64,000 nt of DNA from Mortierella alpina (taxonomy: Eukaryota; Mortierellomycota; Mortierellomycetes; Mortierellales; Mortierellaceae), in assembly GCA_029449245.1 (NCBI GenBank), contig JANATF010000002.1:310001-374000 (forward strand), written 5' to 3'. The notes below the pieces were generated by a model. That model worked only from the letters and a program-made list of their open reading frames with translations. It did no database searches and was not told where the DNA came from. Below, in pieces: positions 30,523-41,900 of this stretch; within the stretch, counting starts at the first letter, position 1; every line of letters begins with the position of its first letter. A program made the translations under genes and the position numbers.

Positions 30523-31960
30523 TTTTAAATATCTTTATCTTTTTCAGTTTGTCCTGGATACGGGGCGATATTCTACGCTGCGGTCCAACGCCCTTGTAGC
30601 TGTTCTTCGAGAAGATCCTTAAACCCTTGGTGGGGGCCGAGGAGGCCGAGGGCGCCGTTGCGTTCTCCTCGTTCGATTCGGTGTCTTCATTGGAGTCATA
30701 GTCGGTGTTGCTGGTGGTCTGGATGGCAGGGATCTGTGTGTAGGGGGGTTGGTCCTCCAGGGTTTCAGTAGTTACATTGGTTGTAGTGGGTGTAGTGGTG
30801 TTCACGTCGCCTTCACTGTCCACATCCATGCGGGCGGTTCTGGGTTCGTTGTCCTCCTCAGACTGAACATCACTCATTCCCTCTCTCTCGTCCTGGGTCT
30901 CTGGGTCAATGGTGTTGGCAACAATAGCAGCAAGCTCGCTCTCCGAGAAATCAAAGATCGAGGGGGAGCGGGCAGGTGCACTGCGGGTGATGGTAGTGGA
31001 GGGAGTGGTGGACTGGGAAACGGTGGGAGGAGAGGCAGTGGAAGAAATAGGAAGGGTGGCACTCACAGGTCCCCTACCTTCGTTAGCCTGGCGGTCTCTC
31101 TCCCCAAACCGCGCACACTTTGCACTAACGTGTCCATGAGCGTTGCAAGTGTTACAGAGTTTGCTGAGTCTGTCGGCGCATACTCGGATAAAGTGCCCCT
31201 CTCTTCTGCAGTAGGTGCAGTAGGCAGGAGCTCCGTTCCATCCCAGCTTAACTGGGGACTGCTGGTTCTCGGTGAACGGCAGGGAGCGAGGGATACCTTG
31301 GTGGTTCGCATCGTTGGTCCCTCTGGTGTAGAAGACAAACTCACTGCGAGCTGCGTAGTTGCCTCCGGGGGTACGGAACTGGGGGATTTCAATTTTGATG
31401 ACATCACCCATATTAAAGCGTTGAGTGAACAAATGCGCAAAGTCGCGAACCTCAATGTGCTCATTAACATCATCTCGGAAGGCGAATGCAGCAACTGCGA
31501 AGCGGGTGATAATGTGATCGTCAGTGGAGGAGACGGGGTGGTAGTCGGTGCCGGCAATGTTGAGGGGAGTGTTGGAGACAACAGTTGGATCCAGCAAGCG
31601 GTTGAATACGAGCTCCACCCTGTGGAGATCGGAGTTACCAATGTTGTGGCGATCGCCACTCTTGACTGGTTGACTCACTTGGTTTCCGTAGGTTGCCAAG
31701 GCTGCATCGATGGCCATTCCGTACGAAATGGTTTTGGGGAGGAGGTAGGCGATAGCATGAGGATTGAAGTGATCTGTTCTGGCGTTTCTTCTAGGGGGGA
31801 TGGCAAAACGGCCGTATTCGGCATGGGAGTAGAAGGTGTTGAAGCGGATAGACTCCCCTGCAGCGGCCGTGGCGGCATACGAGCGAGATGGTTGGGTCCC
31901 GGTTGAGGGATTAGGGGGAGGTGGGCGTGGGCCTCCATCTCTATGATGCGAATTGACCAT
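30503..31960 (-). CDS. LINE ORF1 protein with two CCHC zinc knuckles
   Basis: 485 residues, ATG at 31960. Pro/Thr-rich N-terminus, then a globular part (residues about 50-250). Next come two CCHC knuckles, CTYCRREGHFIRVC and CNTCNAHGHVSAKC, followed by an acidic Ser/Thr-rich tail and a basic end (RISPRIQDKLKKIKIF). Acts as the RNA-binding partner of ORF2. The stop overlaps the ORF2 start by about 20 nt, suggesting stop-restart translation. Confidence 0.85.
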   Translation of the reverse strand: MVNSHHRDGGPRPPPPNPSTGTQPSRSYAATAAAGESIRFNTFYSHAEYGRFAIPPRRNARTDHFNPHAIAYLLPKTISYGMAIDAALATYGNQVSQPVKSGDRHNIGNSDLHRVELVFNRLLDPTVVSNTPLNIAGTDYHPVSSTDDHIITRFAVAAFAFRDDVNEHIEVRDFAHLFTQRFNMGDVIKIEIPQFRTPGGNYAARSEFVFYTRGTNDANHQGIPRSLPFTENQQSPVKLGWNGAPAYCTYCRREGHFIRVCADRLSKLCNTCNAHGHVSAKCARFGERDRQANEGRGPVSATLPISSTASPPTVSQSTTPSTTITRSAPARSPSIFDFSESELAAIVANTIDPETQDEREGMSDVQSEEDNEPRTARMDVDSEGDVNTTTPTTTNVTTETLEDQPPYTQIPAIQTTSNTDYDSNEDTESNEENATAPSASSAPTKGLRIFSKNSYKGVGPQRRISPRIQDKLKKIKIFKNENSNS

Positions 31961-32050
31961 GGTCGGGAGTTTTTCTCAGCCGCATAAACATCGGCACCTA
32001 CTTTAACAGGAGTCGAACAGAGGCTTAGGCCGAAGCGCAAGGGACTAGAA

Positions 32051-32386
32051 CAAGGATCGAACCAAGCTGTCTGGGACCAGAACAAGTCCTTTTGATAAAT
32101 AAGAGCGTTCCTGCCACACAAATATCATCTGTCCATTCTCACACCAGCCTCCTAGGTACCACTTGTACCTCATCCACCCTGGATGCTATTACAATGGATT
32201 TCAATCAACAGTTGTTTTTTATTTTGCAAAAAGGAGCCATGTCCGCCAACATTCAAGCAGTTACGCACCCTGCGTACATCATCACTTGTGGCTCTTGTTC
32301 ATTCTGAAGCACTACCCCTGCTACTCTAAGGAGCACCGTACGCCTCTTGTCTTCAGGCGAAGTATGAAGGTTTGCGGCAAAGTAGG
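32051..32386. other. No gene recognised
   Basis: Likely LINE 5' flank. Short plus-strand open frames (32092-32307, 32163-32390) have no features. Confidence 0.35.
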
Positions 32387-32737
32387 TTAGTTGCAGCCAT
32401 TAGATGAACAAGCCCCATAGCCAACCTGTTTGCACCATCTCATAGTAGGCCAGCTGTTAATGTCGCTGAAGCCTCCTCCGTCGACACAATAGCAAACACT
32501 GCCGTCCTGGTTCCAGACATGATAGCGGCGGTTGCCCTCCACGGACCTTATCGACCGCTGACGTCCGTCCAGCCTGTAGTCAAATGGGCGTATCTGGCCG
32601 TCACTACAGCCCCAAGCGCATGTAACCGAATCGCCCTGGAAGCCATGGCCATCCCAAACTTTGATCTCGGCGGAGCAGGCGTTAACCAGCAAAGTAAGTA
32701 CGACAGCCTTAACGACGATGAGACAGTATTAATACAT
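32387..32737 (-). pseudogene. Small secreted Cys-rich protein gene with nonsense codon 3
   Basis: From the ATG at 32737 the frame reads M-Y-stop, then YCLIVVKAVVLTLLVNACSA, a perfect signal peptide. The mature domain (EIKVWDGHGFQGDSVTC, AWGC, VCYCVDGGG, WCKQVGYGAC, NGC) carries eight Cys after the signal. The rest is open to the stop at 32387 (116 codons). The F-x-G-D-S start loosely recalls a betagamma-crystallin-like strand, which is inference. Either TAA replaced a sense codon (for example CAA) or an unseen upstream exon supplies the start. Confidence 0.5.
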
Positions 32738-34198
32738 TCTATTATCGCTTTGAAAGTATTCGTGATTAGGTTCGTTACGAAAAATTAGTTCTAGCTCTGC
32801 ATAAAGGCTGTACCCACGTTTGTTTTCACTACTGTTGAAAGGATGTGAATGTCGTTGAAAAGCGATAATGATAAAGGGCGAGACAAGGGAGGAGTCAATC
32901 AACTCATGGGATAGTTTGAATACTGCTGTTGCTTAGCATATGCAGTTTTCACGTCTCTTTCGCTCCAAAGCTGCATAACGCCTGAGCACCTTTTTCGTAG
33001 GTGTTTACCTTTGTAACAGTACCGTTTGACTCGGATATCGGAGGCTCAGGGTGAAGGAGAGTAGTTTAAAACAATGTAGACGTGACTTCACTACTCAAAG
33101 CTAGCCAAGAACATAAGGTGCAAAGAGAACAAGAGGAGTTGCTTTTTGTCTGGAAAGTGTTACGGAAAAAGAGAGGAAGACAACAAGGATGGGATGCTTT
33201 GTATCGCAGGAAAGGAAGCTTGGCATGAGTCGGTTGGAAAGAAGGGGTATAAGTACATTCTGGAAACTATTACATAAACCTAACTCATAGCACACATCAA
33301 GAAACAAGTAACGAGACAAGAGAGAGATCTTTATTTGGGCGGGAGCCGGCTACTAACACTAGAACCGTCTCCCTGATGTTACACAGATGTCCACACGTAT
33401 ATGGCCAATATAGTGCACATACATACACTTCTTTGGCAATGGAGGTTTCTCAGCTCAAGTATCGAGTAGACCTTGTCGCCATGAGTCGCTGGCATCAGGG
33501 ATCGACAAGAACGCTCTAGAAAAAAGGGGTACTGAAAAGAAAGGGGTGTTTGAATAGAAAGAAATGTTGGGAATTTTGCAAGAGGTCGGTCAGTCACGGT
33601 AAAGAAGGGGTGACGCAAATAGAAAGGATCTTCGTGGAAGACAGGGAAAAGTTATGTCTGTGTAGATAGAGTACACCTGACGCGAGTCGCATCTGCTGTA
33701 GGCGTTTGTAGCGCGGTTGCAATTTGATACCCCGTTGTTGTCTTCCCATCGTACTGATCAATTCAGTAGCCGTTAATTTGTTCACCTACTGATAGGGTAT
33801 GGAATCAGTGAGAAACAAAAGTTTCGAAGGATTATAAGGAAACAAAGAAATACTACAGAAAGGGAAGGTAAAAAAAATGGGTGAAATAAAGGGTGTTGAT
33901 GTGTTGGAAGAAGAGGCAGGGTGAGATGGGAATAGAAAGGGTGGCAAAAAAGAGGAGCGGGGGGAGTGCCTAAAAAATAGACGGGGAATGCTAGAAGAGA
34001 ACAGCATGTCGGGATGAAAGCTATAAAACGATGGAAAAAAGTCAAGGGAGGCAAAAAATGAGAGGAGGCAGGAAAAAGAGAATGAATAGAAAAAAGGACA
34101 CTTGGGAGAGTGAGACAAAGAGAGGAGGGCTTGCCGAAACTCGACGGAAGTTTGCGAAAAATGAAGAAACACATGAAAGGATGAGGGACATCAGCGGT
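32738..34198. other. Intergenic, low-complexity purine-rich DNA
   Basis: 33780-34180 is strongly purine-rich (AAAGAGG-type words) on the plus strand. Overlapping open frames there are composition artefacts. No domain or RNA gene recognised. Confidence 0.45.
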
Positions 34199-34230
34199 GG
34201 CAGCCAAGCGTTCCTAGCGACGTTGCTTTT
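34199..34230 (+). repeat. Short dispersed repeat, copy 2
   Basis: Matches 7634-7665 with few mismatches (GGCAGCCAAGC, GCGACGTTGCTTTT). Confidence 0.5.
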
Positions 34231-34238
34231 AATTCTTC

Positions 34239-34412
34239 TGTGCAATATTCACCAGAGTCCAGTAGTAGTAAACAGAGATATTATTAATACGAACGCGTCT
34301 ACTATCGTAGACTCCTTAACCGAGTCCAATCAAAACAAGGAAAGTGCTTGCCTAGAAGATACAAAGACTCATATCTAGAAGCTTGGCTCTAGGTACCAAT
34401 TATGGAGCTTCG
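34239..34412 (+). repeat. 5' fragment of a Gypsy LTR
   Basis: Begins TGTGCAATATTCACCAGAGT and follows the LTRs at 56411 and 58518 (CTACTATCGTAGACTCCTTA, GAAAGTGCTTGCCTAGAAGA) with small indels. Similarity fades after about 34412, so roughly the last 310 bp of LTR are missing. Confidence 0.8.
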
Positions 34413-34984
34413 CAATGCGTTCCTTCTATTTTTTCTTTCTTTCGTTACGCACTCCTTGGCACGCTCCCTTCTTATCATGACCAGCATCCTTCGGATAGCC
34501 TTTTATATTTCCCTTTCTTTTCATTCAATGAACAGTTTTGATATATAATACGGTTTGATTGCAATTTCGTTCAGCTCCAATGAAGCGGTACCAAAGGCTC
34601 TTTAGAAAGAAAGTATAAAAAGCTACTATGAACTGTGAATCGTAAATCACGTGCATTGGCCTGAGTCTTTCGGAGCTTCAGCATGAGCTACCTTACCCTC
34701 AGGGCTTCAAACTTCATGTTAAGGACAACGGTGGACAAGGACGTTGGCGATTCACTTTTATGATGAAGAAGGAGAGGGAGGGAAACGAAACGCTTCTACA
34801 CTCGGTTCAAACATCTCACTAAACCCTTTTGAGTCTGGGAGAGCAATCCAATCGGCGCCATGGCAGCTTTGAGACTTTCTGCGAGAGGACGATGTTCATC
34901 AGTGGTCAGTATGAGACGTATCTTATCCAACCTTTCCATGTATGTATCCAAATTCATATCCACCTCGGCCATCAACTGTAGAGC
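34413..34984. other. No gene recognised
   Basis: Between the LTR fragment and the first readable Helitron helicase codons. Could be unreadable Helitron sequence. Confidence 0.3.
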
Positions 34985-35800
34985 GTGCCTGACATGATGA
35001 GATGCCTCAACGACAGTGTTCCTGTCCGTAAGGCACTCGAGTCGACAAACGCAGGTGGTCTACTGCGTAAGGCTGCCAGAGGATTTCATGGAGGATGCTG
35101 CGGTCCTTGCACAGAATCACGCTGTAGTGGACGAGATCGCGCAACAAGGGTTCGTGGCGAGATCCTTAGCGGATGTCTACAAGCTCAACCCCGGCCAGCA
35201 GCAGTTTTCAACACCATCATGCGGGCTGTTGCTGGCGTCGATCCAAAGGCGGTCAGAGCCGAAAAAGTTGGTTTTCATCGGTGGTCCTGGAGGAACAGGA
35301 AAGTCATTCCAGTACAACACTCTCATCGATAACATCCTTGGGCTCAACAAAACCGTCATTGTCGTGGCGAGCAGGATTTGATATGTTGAATTGCACGGGG
35401 GCTTAACGGAGGCCGCGCGGCAAATTTCGGTTTTCAAGATACCCGACCCGATCTTTCCCCACTCCAGTGCAACATAACCCAGCAAAAGACATTTTTGCTC
35501 TCGGATGAGGCGTTTGGAGAGACGCTGTTGTGTTTGGCGCAGACTTTCGATAACTTCTACCGATCATTGTTCGCGATTCTCAAGGTCAAAATGAGCATGC
35601 ATGTCTGAAGTTCACTTAAAGTTTGGCTCTCGATCGAGAACCTCTAGCTCACGACCAATATGAGAGCCGCTCAAGACCCACAGCTCCCGTGGTTCGTCGA
35701 CTTTCTTCTCTGTATTGAAGAGGGAAAGGAGGCGACGGTCTACAATGATGAGTACTCAGACTATGTTGAGATCCCTGAGTAGGTTATATTCAAGCCAGAC
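34985..35800 (+). pseudogene. Decayed Helitron Pif1-like helicase
   Basis: Broken across frames but readable: LADVYKLNPGQQQ, then FNTIMRAVAGVDPK in the next frame, then VFIGGPGGTGKSFQYNTL (Walker A). FKIPDPIFPHSS, LLLSDEAFGET (Walker B-like) and NMRAAQDPQLPWFVDFLLCI follow, then DYVEIPE. This is the motif order of eukaryotic Helitron Rep-helicase C-termini. Several stops and shifts; no Rep domain left. Confidence 0.75.
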
Positions 35801-35865
35801 CACCCAACTCCGAATGCAGCCAAAGAGTAGTTGTGTATTGAATAAAATGTAGCATCGCGAAAACA

Positions 35866-35896
35866 CCCGCGCGACCGGAGGGAGCGCGCTCTCTAG
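35866..35896 (+). mobile_element. Helitron 3' terminus next to NRPS
   Basis: GCGCG (35869-35873) pairs with CGCGC in 35885-35889. Four bases later CTAG (35893-35896) is followed by T. It lies about 100 bp after the helicase relic in the same orientation, so it is the likely end of that element. The NRPS stop codon is at 35956, 60 bp away. Confidence 0.65.
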
Positions 35897-35955
35897 TTTT
35901 AATTAAACTTCTTGTCGTTTTATGTCACCCTAGCCCACCCTGCGAGTAACGAGAT

Positions 35956-38900
35956 TCATGACTGCAGCTTCTCAATCCATGCTGCGACAGCGCGCCCAGC
36001 CACTGCGATATTCTCGGGCTTGTCCATTTCATCGTGTTCACAGTCGACGTCGTGCGTCTCAATGTTGCCGCGTATGTAAGGTCCCCAGCAGGCCGAGTCG
36101 AGCGTCTTCCGAGCTGTCGCTCTGATGAAGAGAAGGTCGCCACTGTACACTGAAGGCGTGAAGACCCTGGCAAGCTTGTCGTTGTTTTCCAGAATGTGCT
36201 CAGCCATCTTCTTGAGCGCCAAAGCATCGTCGGTAATACTGTCTCCTACGAGCCGAGCCACATATTCGTCAAACTTGGCGCGTTCGTCATGATCTACAAA
36301 CTCCACCTCTTCCTCCTGCATACAGCTTTCCGGTATAGCATCCATGATCACCAGCAAAGGTACGCTTTCGCCTTGATTCTGGAGCTCCACGGCCATGCTT
36401 TGCGCAACTGTACCGCCGAATGACCGGCCCAGAAGGTGGTACGGACCTTGCGGTTGGATCGTACGTATATGGTCGATGTAATCCAGAGTCATCTCTTCCA
36501 TCGAACCTGCAAAAGGGGATTTTCCATCTGCGCCACGGGCTTGCAGGCCATACAATGGTTGCTCGGGATGCAGGTACTTTACGAGGCCTCTATAGGACCA
36601 GCTCAGCCCTAGTCCAGGATGAATGCAGAAAAGTGGAGAACGACTTCCTTGGGGCTTGAGTGGAATCAGAACACTGTACTCATCGTCCTGAGTATCTCTG
36701 ACAGGACCACCATCGAGGTTAAAGGCCATCCCAGCAAGTGTTGGAGCCGAGAAGAGCATGTGAAGCTTGAGATCGACTCCCAGGCTCACCCGGACGGTAC
36801 TGATCATACGCACAGCAAGAAGGGAATGACCACCGAGCATGAAGAAGTTGTCATGGCGACCAACTCTCTCGATCCGTAACAGATCCGACCATATTGAGGC
36901 CAGTGCAATCTCTAGTTCCCCCTGGGGAGCAACATAGTCACAAGTGACAAGGGAATCGTGGCTGGGCTCGGGTAGAGCGCGGCGGTCGATCTTGTCGTTG
37001 TTGGTTAGCGGAAAGGCATCCATGCGCACAAACGCCGAGGGGACCATGTACTCGGGTAAGCTGACGGAGAGGTGTGAGCGCAAAGAGTGAACGGGATTAT
37101 TGAGAGGCTCCGCCACAACATAGGCTACCAGTTGCTTGTCGTCGGTACCCTTGCCAAGAACAACTACCACAGCCTCGCGCACTTGAGGGTGCTCAGCAAG
37201 GCGGGCTTCAATCTCACCGAGCTCGACGCGGTACCCACGGATCTTGACTTGATTGTCGTTACGGCCCACGAACACCAGGTTTCCATCAGCCAGGTAGCGC
37301 ACCAAATCGCCAGTCTTGTACATGCGCGCACCCTGCTCTTTCGTAAATGGATCTGGAAGGAATCGCTCAGCAGTGAGCTCTGGTCGATTGAGGTATCCAT
37401 TGGCAACACCAGGTCCGCCAATGTAGAGCTCGCCGACAACCCCAACCGGGACAGGGTTGTGATGCTTGTCCAGGACATACACACGGGTGCTGGATATAGG
37501 CCGTCCAATTGGAAGGCGCTCCAGCTGGTCGATTGCGCCTGTTGCTGTGTATGACGTAGCGGTCACTGTCGTCTCCGTGGGACCATACTGATTGTCGAGA
37601 CGGACAGGCCCACCATGCTGAAGAATAGCCAGGTAAGCCTTGAGTGATCCTTGCTCTGATCCTCCGATGAGGTATTTTAGTCTTGACAAGGTGTCACCAA
37701 TGAGGTAAGCATACTGGTGAAGGAGGCCATTGTTGGTATTAAAGATCGTGACTTGGCGGCGGACGAGTTCTTCCGCAAGGCGATATGGATCCAAGGTCAT
37801 TTCCTTGTCGATAACGACAATACGGGCACCATGCGCAAGTGCTGCCCAGACGTCGTATGTGCTGGGGTCGAAAGAAGGATTATTTGAAAACGCGAAAACA
37901 TCGTCAGGGCCTAGTTCAGCGAAATCGCTATTCATAATCAGATTAACGATGCCTCGATGGGAAACCATGACCCCCTTGGGTTGCCCAGTAGAGCCAGAGG
38001 TATACATGACATAAGCAGTGGCATTGCTGGACGTGCTGGAATGTTTAAAGGTGCTTAAGTTGGCGTATGCTGGGTAAGAAGGACAAAGAGATATTAGTAT
38101 TGATTGAGAGCATCTCTTTGAAGGCTCCCAGAGAGATCAATGATAAGTCCAAGTGGATGTCGCCTACCCTGCACATGCTCAGTGTATCTTTGCTTCACGT
38201 TGATACGAAGTACAACTCCTTGAATCTCAGGAGGGACGTCGGTGCTCTCATCTGTGACCAGAACCGTCGATCCACAGTCAGATGCAATGTATGCTTGTCG
38301 GTCCACTGGCGCTTTGGTGTCGATTGGAATGTATGCAGCTCCGACCTTGAGGACTGCAATCTGCGAGGCAACAAGATCAGTCGACCGGTCCAGGAGCAGC
38401 ATAATGTAGTCGCCTGGCTTGACACCCGCCATTACCAGCTGAAGTGCGATCCAGTCAGCCCGAGAGTTCAACTCGCGGTACGTGAGCGTTCGTTCGTCGT
38501 GCACAATAGCAATGGCTTCGGGCGACAACTCGACTTGATTCTCAAACAGCTGGTGGAGGCACATGTTGTCCGGATATGGCTGGTCGGTTGTGTTCCATGT
38601 CTCGAGTAAAAGCTCTCGCTCGGATAGCCCAAGAATTGGAGCCACAGCGGTGGACTCTTCTGTGCTGGTCGTCATCCACCACAACATAGCCTCCAGGTAT
38701 CCAACATGGCGCTCAATGGTCTGGCGGTCGAAGAGAGCAGTCGAGTAATTTAGACCGCCAACAATCTCACCGTTCTCCTCACGCAGAGAGAGATCCAGTT
38801 CAAACTTGGCAACACCGAAATGCAGACCTTCGGGGACAGCCTCGATATCATGCAACTTAAGAGTGCCAGCATCGTTGTTCTGCCAGGCAAACATCACCTG

Positions 38901-41900
38901 GAAGAGCGGAGTTATGTCTGCGCGACGAGGAGGCTGAACAGTCTCGACCACCTGTTCGAACGGGAGATCCTGGTGCGCCTGCGCTGCAATGGCCATCTTG
39001 CGAACACGTTCGAGAAGCCGCCCTACATTGGGTTCCCCTGACAGATCGATACGAAGTGCAAGAGTGCTGACAAAGAATCCAATTAGTTGCTCCACCTGCT
39101 GATGGCTGCGGTTTGCCGAAGGAGTGCCAATGACAATGTCATCTTGTCCTGACAGGCGCGAGAGCACAGCACTCCATGCTGCCAGCATCGTCATAAACAT
39201 TGTGACCCCGTGCTTCTGAGAAAGAGCCTTGAGGGCCCGAGTGAGCTGAGAGTCTAGGCGAATAGGGACCGATGCACCAGCAAAGGATTGTTGAGGAGGC
39301 CGAGGTCTGTCAGTTGGCAGCTCGATGGATGCTGGTGCACCTGCAAGAGCCTCGCGCCAATATGCGGCTTGATCTTTGAGTGTGTTCTGTGTGAGCTGTT
39401 TTCTCTGCCAGGCGGCATAGTCTGGGTACTGGATGGACAACGGAGCCAATGGGTCAGACTGACCGGAGCAATAAGCCTCGTAAAGTTCGTTGAGTTCACG
39501 GACCATCACGCCCATTGACCAGCCATCGGTGACAATGTGGTGCATTGTCATCAGAAAGACATGTTCGTCGTCCGCAAACCGGATGAGCTGAGCACGGACC
39601 AATGGACCTTTCTCCAGATCGAAGGGCACTCTGGCCTCCTCTGTAGCCACTTGCTTGGCAATGGCATCTTTGTCTTGCTCGTCTCTTAAATCACGAATGG
39701 GGAGTGAGAACCCATTGTCAGCAGGTAGAAGCAGAACTTGGGGCTGACCATCGATAGCCATGAAGACCGTGCGAAGCGACTCGTGTCTGGAAAATAGCGT
39801 GTTCAACGTCTTCTCCAGGGCGGCATGGTCTAGAGGACCATGGAGACGGCTGGCAAGGGGAACATGGTAGATCTCACTGAGTCCGTCCATCTGGGCGAGA
39901 AACCACAAGCGCTGCTGCGCAAACGACAGTTCCAGAGGACCGTCTCTTACGATGGGAGTGATAGCCGAATGCGAGGGTCCTTGCAGACTGACGCCGTCAC
40001 TGATTGCCTCAGCAAGATCTGCGAGAGTAGGAGAGGAAAAGAGCGTCGACAGAGACATGTGCACTCCAAGACTCGAGATACGGTTCATGAGGCGCATAGC
40101 AAGAAGGGAGTGACCGCCAAGCATGAAGAAGTTGTCATGGCGACCAACTCTCTCGATCCGTAACAGATCCGACCATATTGAGGCCAGTGCAATCTCTAGT
40201 TCCCCCTGGGGAGCAACATAGTCACAAGTGACAAGGGAATCGTGGCTGGGCTCGGGTAGAGCGCGGCGGTCGATCTTGTCGTTGTTGGTTAGCGGAAAGG
40301 CATCCATGCGCACAAACGCCGAGGGGACCATGTACTCGGGTAAGCTGACGGAGAGGTGTGAGCGCAAAGAGTGAACGAGATTATTGAGAGGCTCCGCCAC
40401 AACATAGGCTACCAGTTGCTTGTCGTCGGTACCCTTGCCAAGAACAACTACCACAGCCTCGCGCACTTGAGGGTGCTCAGCAAGGCGGGCTTCAATCTCA
40501 CCGAGCTCGACGCGGTACCCACGGATCTTGACTTGATTGTCGTTACGGCCCACGAACACCAGGTTTCCATCAGCCAGGTAGCGCACCAAATCGCCAGTCT
40601 TGTACATGCGCGCACCCTGCTCTTTCGTAAATGGATCTGGAAGGAATCGCTCAGCAGTGAGCTCTGGTCGATTGAGGTATCCATTGGCAACACCAGGTCC
40701 GCCAATGTAGAGCTCGCCGACAACCCCAACCGGGACAGGGTTGTGATGCTTGTCCAGGACATACACACGGGTGCTGGATATAGGCCGTCCAATTGGAAGG
40801 CGCTCCAGCTGGTCGATTGCGCCTGTTGCTGTGTATGACGTAGCGGTCACTGTCGTCTCCGTGGGACCATACTGATTGTCGAGACGGACAGGCCCACCAT
40901 GCTGAAGAATAGCCAGGTAAGCCTTGAGTGATCCTTGCTCTGATCCTCCGATGAGGTATTTTAGTCTTGACAAGGTGTCACCAATGAGGTAAGCATACTG
41001 GTGAAGGAGGCCATTGTTGGTATTAAAGATCGTGACTTGGCGGCGGACGAGTTCTTCCGCAAGGCGATATGGATCCAAGGTCATTTCCTTGTCGATAACG
41101 ACAATACGGGCACCATGCGCAAGTGCTGCCCAGACGTCGTATGTGCTGGGGTCGAAAGAAGGATTATTTGAAAACGCGAAAACATCGTCAGGGCCTAGTT
41201 CAGCGAAATCGCTATTCATAATCAGATTAACGATGCCTCGATGGGAAACCATGACCCCCTTGGGTTGCCCAGTAGAGCCAGAGGTATACATGACATAAGC
41301 AGTGGCATTGCTGGACGTGCTGGAATGTTTAAAGGTGCTTAAGTTGGCGTATGCTGGGTAAGAAGGACAAAGAGATATTAGTATTGATTGAGAGCATCTC
41401 TTTGAAGGCTCCCAGAGAGATCAATGATAAGTCCAAGTGGATGTCGCCTACCCTGCACATGCTCAGTGTATCTTTGCTTCACGTTGATACGAAGTACAAC
41501 TCCTTGAATCTCAGGAGGGACGTCGGTGCTCTCATCTGTGACCAGAACCGTCGATCCACAGTCAGATGCAATGTATGCTTGTCGGTCCACTGGCGCTTTG
41601 GTGTCGATTGGAATGTATGCAGCTCCGACCTTGAGGACTGCAATCTGCGAGGCAACAAGATCAGTCGACCGGTCCAGGAGCAGCATAATGTAGTCGCCTG
41701 GCTTGACACCCGCCATTACCAGCTGAAGTGCGATCCAGTCAGCCCGAGAGTTCAACTCGCGGTACGTGAGCGTTCGTTCGTCGTGCACAATAGCAATGGC
41801 TTCGGGCGACAACTCGACTTGATTCTCAAACAGCTGGTGGAGGCACATGTTGTCCGGATATGGCTGGTCGGTTGTGTTCCATGTCTCGAGTAAAAGCTCT

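Larger units (their letters stand above)
26697..32050 (-). mobile_element. Non-LTR retrotransposon (LINE), copy 1, frameshifted
   Basis: Minus-strand element with ORF1 (31960-30503), ORF2 (from 30522) and a poly(A) tail seen as a T-run at about 26697-26719. ORF2 shifts frame near 27490 and again near 27300-27350, so the copy is inactive in trans of its C-terminus. The 5' end is somewhere near 32000-32100; no convincing target duplication was found. Confidence 0.85.

Noticed and set aside
30749-31906. 385-codon plus-strand ORF rich in Gly/Val
   Set aside because: Antisense of LINE ORF1, which has zinc knuckles; Gly/Val bias is the typical shadow pattern.
26697-32160. Target-site duplication for the minus-strand LINE
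   Set aside because: Only a 6-bp CTAGGT match was found near the two ends; too short to claim.
33780-34245. Phe/Leu/Ser-rich minus-strand ORFs of 128-141 codons
   Set aside because: Translation of a purine-rich plus strand; low complexity in every frame.
37087-38014. Plus-strand ORFs of 94-155 codons, repeated at 40371-41298
   Set aside because: Antisense shadows of the NRPS; their repetition only reflects the module duplication.
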